Source: Pseudoscleropodium purum (lineage: Eukaryota; Streptophyta; Bryopsida; Hypnales; Brachytheciaceae). From it: 64,000 bases of DNA. Location of the stretch: positions 2,976,001 through 3,040,000 of the forward strand of contig OZ017804.1 of the NCBI GenBank assembly GCA_963969395.1, in the 5' to 3' direction. Of this stretch, positions 59,814 to 64,000 are shown in pieces; the first letter of the stretch is position 1; each line of letters begins with the position of its first letter. The translations under genes and the position numbers were made by a program. The notes beneath the pieces are model-generated. The model was not told the origin of the DNA, did no database searches, and saw nothing but the letters and a program-made list of their open reading frames with translations.

Positions 59814-62484
59814 TGTATCTAGCATGGGAGGCATACAACCAATGATGCTTTGGATGATGCCCAATTATGGAGTTGTATCCCCTAGGTTTTTCTAAGCTCC
59901 CTTCAACACGCAACCTTCCACCTATGATGCCTATGTATAGTTCCTCGCAACATTAAATCATCTTCTTCATCTAATATCTACAATTCCAATTATGCAAACA
60001 TCAAACACAACTTCTACATCAATAAACCCCAACAACAATTCAACACCTCAATTTCATACAAATTTTCCAACCCACTTAGAATTTCTGTTTGTTTACAACT
60101 CAATGAACACAATGCCTCCACCTAGCTAGTAACATTTCTAAAGTACTATAATAAAATGTTCCCTTTGATTTCCTCATGCACTTAGGCAAATCATGGTACA
60201 TACTTCTCAAGTTTTGTAGACAACATACTACATCCTTTTATAGTTTTGGACAACATACTTCTCAAGTTTTGTAGACAACATACTACATCCTTGTATAGTT
60301 TTGGATAGACAACACAATACATATATGTAGAACTTTGGACAAAATAGAGGTCCTTGCATGGCATGCACTAGTTTTGTAAGAATATATTTTGAAAAATACA
60401 TTTGTACAATTATATCATTTTAGATTACCTTTGCATCTTGTTGATGAGCATTACATATAGTACATTTAGTCTTCTTTGCATATCAACTGTAGAGTGATTT
60501 CATGTTTGCAAATACAATCATCAATCCATTGAGATGAATTTTACCAAATATAGTGATGACCTTCGTGACAAAAACTACTGCATTCTTTAAGAGCTACTTG
60601 CAATTAGAAGAATATTAAAAAGTCCAACTTCTAAAACACATATTGAACAATTCAAACCTACACAAATTTTCTATGCAGATGGTTTTATGAATGTATGAGC
60701 ATGAAAAAAGTAGGATGTACAAGAAACATCATAAAACTAATTTCTCCAGATGAAACACCAAATTAATTGTAAAACAAGGCCCACTATCCAAAGTTTGCAA
60801 ATATCAATACCTTGTCAAAAAACATCTCTTGGTGAATCCCGAAAGCATTGTACAAACCAAAATAATTTGTATTCACATTTTGTAGCTCCTTATTTGCCAC
60901 TTCAGCAAACAAAAACATTTTTGAACATGTGAGGTTTTCTCGTCTTTAATCATTACTTTCTCTACAAATCAAGGAGCACAAGTAGTGCTTGCTTGCATCT
61001 TCACTACATGGTCACTCATTGTTGTCAAACCTCAATTAAATCTTTATTTGAAGTCAATCATCCAGTACATAGCTTGGCTTTCACATGTACCAACTAGAGT
61101 TTGTTCGTTTGAAATGAAGCAGCTCTACAAATTCAGTAACAATTCATTCTCAGTAATGGAAGTGGATCCCAAACTAACCATGGTGCTTCTAATCAGCATG
61201 ATTAGTCTTCTTGCATTGTGGTGGAGGAGGGCAACTTCTTTCCATAGAATAGTTGGATCTTATTAAAGCACACTCTTGCATGGCAAGTAGGGCTTCCCTA
61301 TTGAGGGCAATTTCGTGGAGTTTCTATTCCCCCAACATCACAATCACTAACTTTAGAAATTGAAGTGAAAGAAGAACAACAATGACCCAATTTCTTCATT
61401 AGGAAATAGAAGAATGTTTGTGAAAAATGGCCAATTCTTCAACCACATTACAAGTTGTGCATTAGTGTGGTGGTGGTCCACTAGGGAATTCAACAAACTT
61501 TGCCATCTTTGAGTGATCATTATGTCACAATTTGTTTACTAACAATTTTCACAACCTCACAATTAATATTTGCAATCTTCACAAACCTCACAAACTACTT
61601 CACAACCTACTTCACAAACAAAGACCCTAAACAAAAAAAGTGGAACCCAAAAGCATTCTAGCAAATCAATTGAATGACATCTATTGTTTCAAATTGACTA
61701 GGATAGAATCAAAGCATGAGAGATTACAGCTATATCCATACTCCCAGCAATGACTTGGTGACCTCCCATAAGAAGACTCCGAAGCTTTATCAAGCCTATC
61801 TAGAAAGAGAGAACAATTGAAACATTATAATATTACATCCTTGATGGTAGAGAAATGTCATGGATGAAAAAGTAGTGTACAACCTTGGTTACAACAAAAC
61901 AATATAAGAATCTACATGATTGAGTGCTAGTAGTAAGGAAAGTACATTGAAGTGCATCCAATTAAGGTATTAAGTAAATGAAACCCTAAATTTCAGGCAA
62001 CAATGGAACCGAAGCTCCTTGTGGGAGCACGAAAACTCAAACCGAATAAGTTAGTCTAGAATTAGGATTAGATAGACTTGCAAATTTCAATTTTTTTGGT
62101 AACCTCTAGAGATTTCCGCTACACTATGACTATAATAGAAATAGTTAGTTTCTGGGTTGCCAAAACCGTTAGTAACGTTACGGAAACAAATCCGATATGG
62201 ATCCAAGATTCAAAAAAGTACCGGACTCCCCAAACCTACATTCTAGACTTTCGATCTAAAAAACTAGGAGACCGTTAGGGGAATGGTCATCTATCTGTTC
62301 TCCACCGGGAAATGTCAGCCATGCACTAGGTACTTAAACTCACCGCCACTTCTTTTTCTCTCCCTCTCTGCTTGTTGAGCTTGATGAACATATAGTTGAG
62401 AGAAAGAGTGGTGAGACAGAAACCGAGATAGGAAGGAGATGGAAGGATTAGTACCGGATTAGGTTTATCAGTTGTCGGTGATTC
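59814..62484. other. Intergenic; 3' part of the pogo remnant, then leader of the gag-like element
   Basis: Holds the 55-bp duplication at 60,199-60,308. Short frames at 60,750 and 60,985 show no domains. A CACAA-rich stretch lies at about 61,550-61,625. Positions 61,990-62,484 may be the LTR or leader of the following retroelement-like frame, but no LTR pair or primer-binding site could be identified in this window. Confidence 0.4.
60199..60308 (+). repeat. 55-bp tandem duplication
   Basis: Two direct copies (60,199-60,253 and 60,254-60,308), nearly identical, each containing CTTCTCAAGTTTTGTAGACA and ACTACATCCTT.TATAGTTTT. It is a recent local duplication. Confidence 0.95.
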
Positions 62485-64000
62485 ATGGCGACGGCTGCTA
62501 ATCTAGCTGCACAAAAGTCTAGAGTTGTAGCCCGGATAGTTTGTTCGGTAATTCCTTCCGATCCGGGTCACCAAACGCAGTTAGAAGAGGACTTGATGTG
62601 TATCGGATGTGTCGGATTATTAGATAGGCTGTGGAGCATTAAGACCAAGGAGATGATTCAAAAACTCATTTACAGAGTTCCGAATCAATACAAGTTGACA
62701 ATGAAAGGTCGATCCATAGCTTAGACAGAAGACATCTCGGCGGATGTCTATTCATTTAAGAAGAATAGGCTCAGACTAGCTAGAAGAGCGGACAAGTACA
62801 TGGCCGGAAAGTTCCGGAATCAAGCCCACTCAAAGGAAGGTTTTACCATTAGTGACTGTAAGAATAAGAGGCATAGACGGGTACTAAACTTCTTGATTCC
62901 AATCTTGTATCCGGAAAAGCCTACCCGCGTTATGGTCATGATGGCCAACACCATTTTCAGGGCTTTCGAGGACTGGATTGTCTATTAGAGGAGAGTGATT
63001 CAAGGAGTCGTGGGCAAGCTAGTAGAGCACATGGGTCAAGCAAAGCACAACCTTATTACGCCGTACCTGTTCCACCTCTATCACCACAAGGAGGTCTTGA
63101 GTGTTGGAGAGACAATTGAGCACAACACGAGAGTCGAGATCCTGAAGTACGGCCTCACAAAAGAGCTGGAGAAGGAAGAGAAGGAATCCGAAGAAGAGGA
63201 AGAAGAAGTAGTGGACCAGAAATGAAGGAAGTCCATAGATCCGACGGCACGGGGGAAGGCAACAACATCGGAACGGGAGGAACCGATACCAGATTCGGAA
63301 CATCCCCAAAAGCTCGAGTTCTTCAAAGTCGGAATCCAATGGATGCAACAGGCCAAATATATGTATAGTGACTTGGAGGATCACGTGCTTCTTATTGCAA
63401 ACAAACTCAAGGTAGAGTCGGACCAAATTTTGAAGGAGATCCAAAAACATCTAAATCTAGAGGAGTTCCGACAGAAGGAGGAATAGATCCAGAAGTTTGA
63501 GGAGGAAAGAGATAGCTTCCAGTCCCAACTTGAGTGGACAGAGGAGGAGTTGAATGCGGCGAGACGGAAGGAGACAGAGGCTCTCCGACTCATCCATGAC
63601 CTCAAGAAACTCTTCATGGTTCCAGAATATATGGTGATCCGAGCTAACTTCTACACTGCCTAGTTGGAGAAGGAAGGGTACATGACTAGATCTAGGATGG
63701 TAAAGATCTTGGTTGATTTTGAAGCTTAGATGGGGATTGTTTAAAAGACATGCAGAAGTTGCTAGGATACTTGAATCCGGAACGGGCCATTGATTTAGAA
63801 GGGTTTTCAAAAGTCCCCAAGAGCATATTCCGGGATACTCCGATTTGACAAACTCTGATCCGACAAGCTTCGAGTGGCCCAATCCAGCCCCAATCGAAGG
63901 GATTGAAGTCTATCCTCACTCTAGTTGCAGGACCTTCAGGTAGCCAAGTACAGACTCCATCAGGACTAGTGGTACTTGAGCAAGAGAAAGGGGCAAGTGA
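62485..64000 (+). pseudogene. Decayed retroelement-like (putative gag) coding region, runs off window
   Basis: One reading frame holds from the ATG at 62,485 to about 63,730, interrupted by six stops: TAG at 62,722, 62,986, 63,484, 63,661 and 63,727, and TGA at 63,223. After a one-base frame change near 63,730 it continues to the window end, with a further TGA at 63,846. The middle has HSKEGFTISDCKNKRHRRVL then LNFLIPILYPEKPTRV, a pattern I associate with abundant gag-like proteins of plant retroelements, from memory only. Later parts are Glu-rich (63,150-63,220) and predicted coiled coil (63,440-63,600). No protease, reverse transcriptase or integrase lies within the window. It is non-functional as read. 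Confidence 0.6.

Noticed and set aside
1..64000. CRISPR arrays, operons, phage or plasmid features
   Set aside because: The window is eukaryotic nuclear DNA; the tandem repeats lack the repeat-spacer pattern and the genes have spliceosomal introns.

Overview
The window is nuclear DNA of a land plant. It is AT-rich, its genes have many GT-AG introns, and there are long stretches of old transposon and repeat sequence between them. Three intact genes can be rebuilt exon by exon, all on the + strand: a SAP30/AFR-like subunit of a SIN3-type histone deacetylase complex (19,248-23,769), the 20S proteasome subunit alpha-1/alpha type-6 PAA (37,764-41,154), and DRC5/TCTE1, a leucine-rich-repeat subunit of the axonemal nexin-dynein regulatory complex (48,774-53,994). 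An apparently intact axoneme gene points to a plant with swimming sperm (bryophyte, lycophyte, fern, cycad or Ginkgo) and argues against conifers, gnetophytes and flowering plants. The species cannot be named from the sequence alone.

Layout. 1-5 kb: small TTAA-flanked elements, a dispersed repeat and a 2.5 kb tandem array with a unit near 700 bp. 5-14 kb: intergenic AT-rich DNA with a 60-bp tandem repeat and two TTAA-flanked elements of about 1.1 kb. 14-19 kb: GC-rich patches leading into the AFR gene. 19-24 kb: the AFR gene, with tandem repeats in introns 1 and 4. 25-36 kb: another small TTAA element, a decayed hAT-like transposase on the - strand (28.2-31.1 kb) and further TTAA elements. 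37.6-41.2 kb: the proteasome gene. 42.2-45.8 kb: three related elements of about 930 bp, two of them forming a 2.3 kb inverted repeat. 47.2 kb: a TA-flanked foldback. 48.8-54 kb: DRC5, with two more TTAA elements in its introns. 58-59.8 kb: a decayed pogo/jerky-like (DDE_1) transposase. 62.5-64 kb: a decayed retroelement-like coding region running off the window end.

The main unexpected signal is a family of non-autonomous elements, about a dozen in 64 kb. They begin TTAACCC(C/T)T and end in the reverse complement, with TTAA on both sides. A TTAA target site and a tip starting CCC are the hallmarks of the piggyBac superfamily, which as far as I recall is rarely documented in land plants. The second is in AFR intron 1, where a repeat of about 205 bp has multiplied the sequence around the exon 2 acceptor. 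This leaves seven upstream decoy acceptors, most of which would give an almost immediate in-frame stop. The three genes belong to unrelated pathways (chromatin, protein turnover, flagellar motility) and share no visible regulation.
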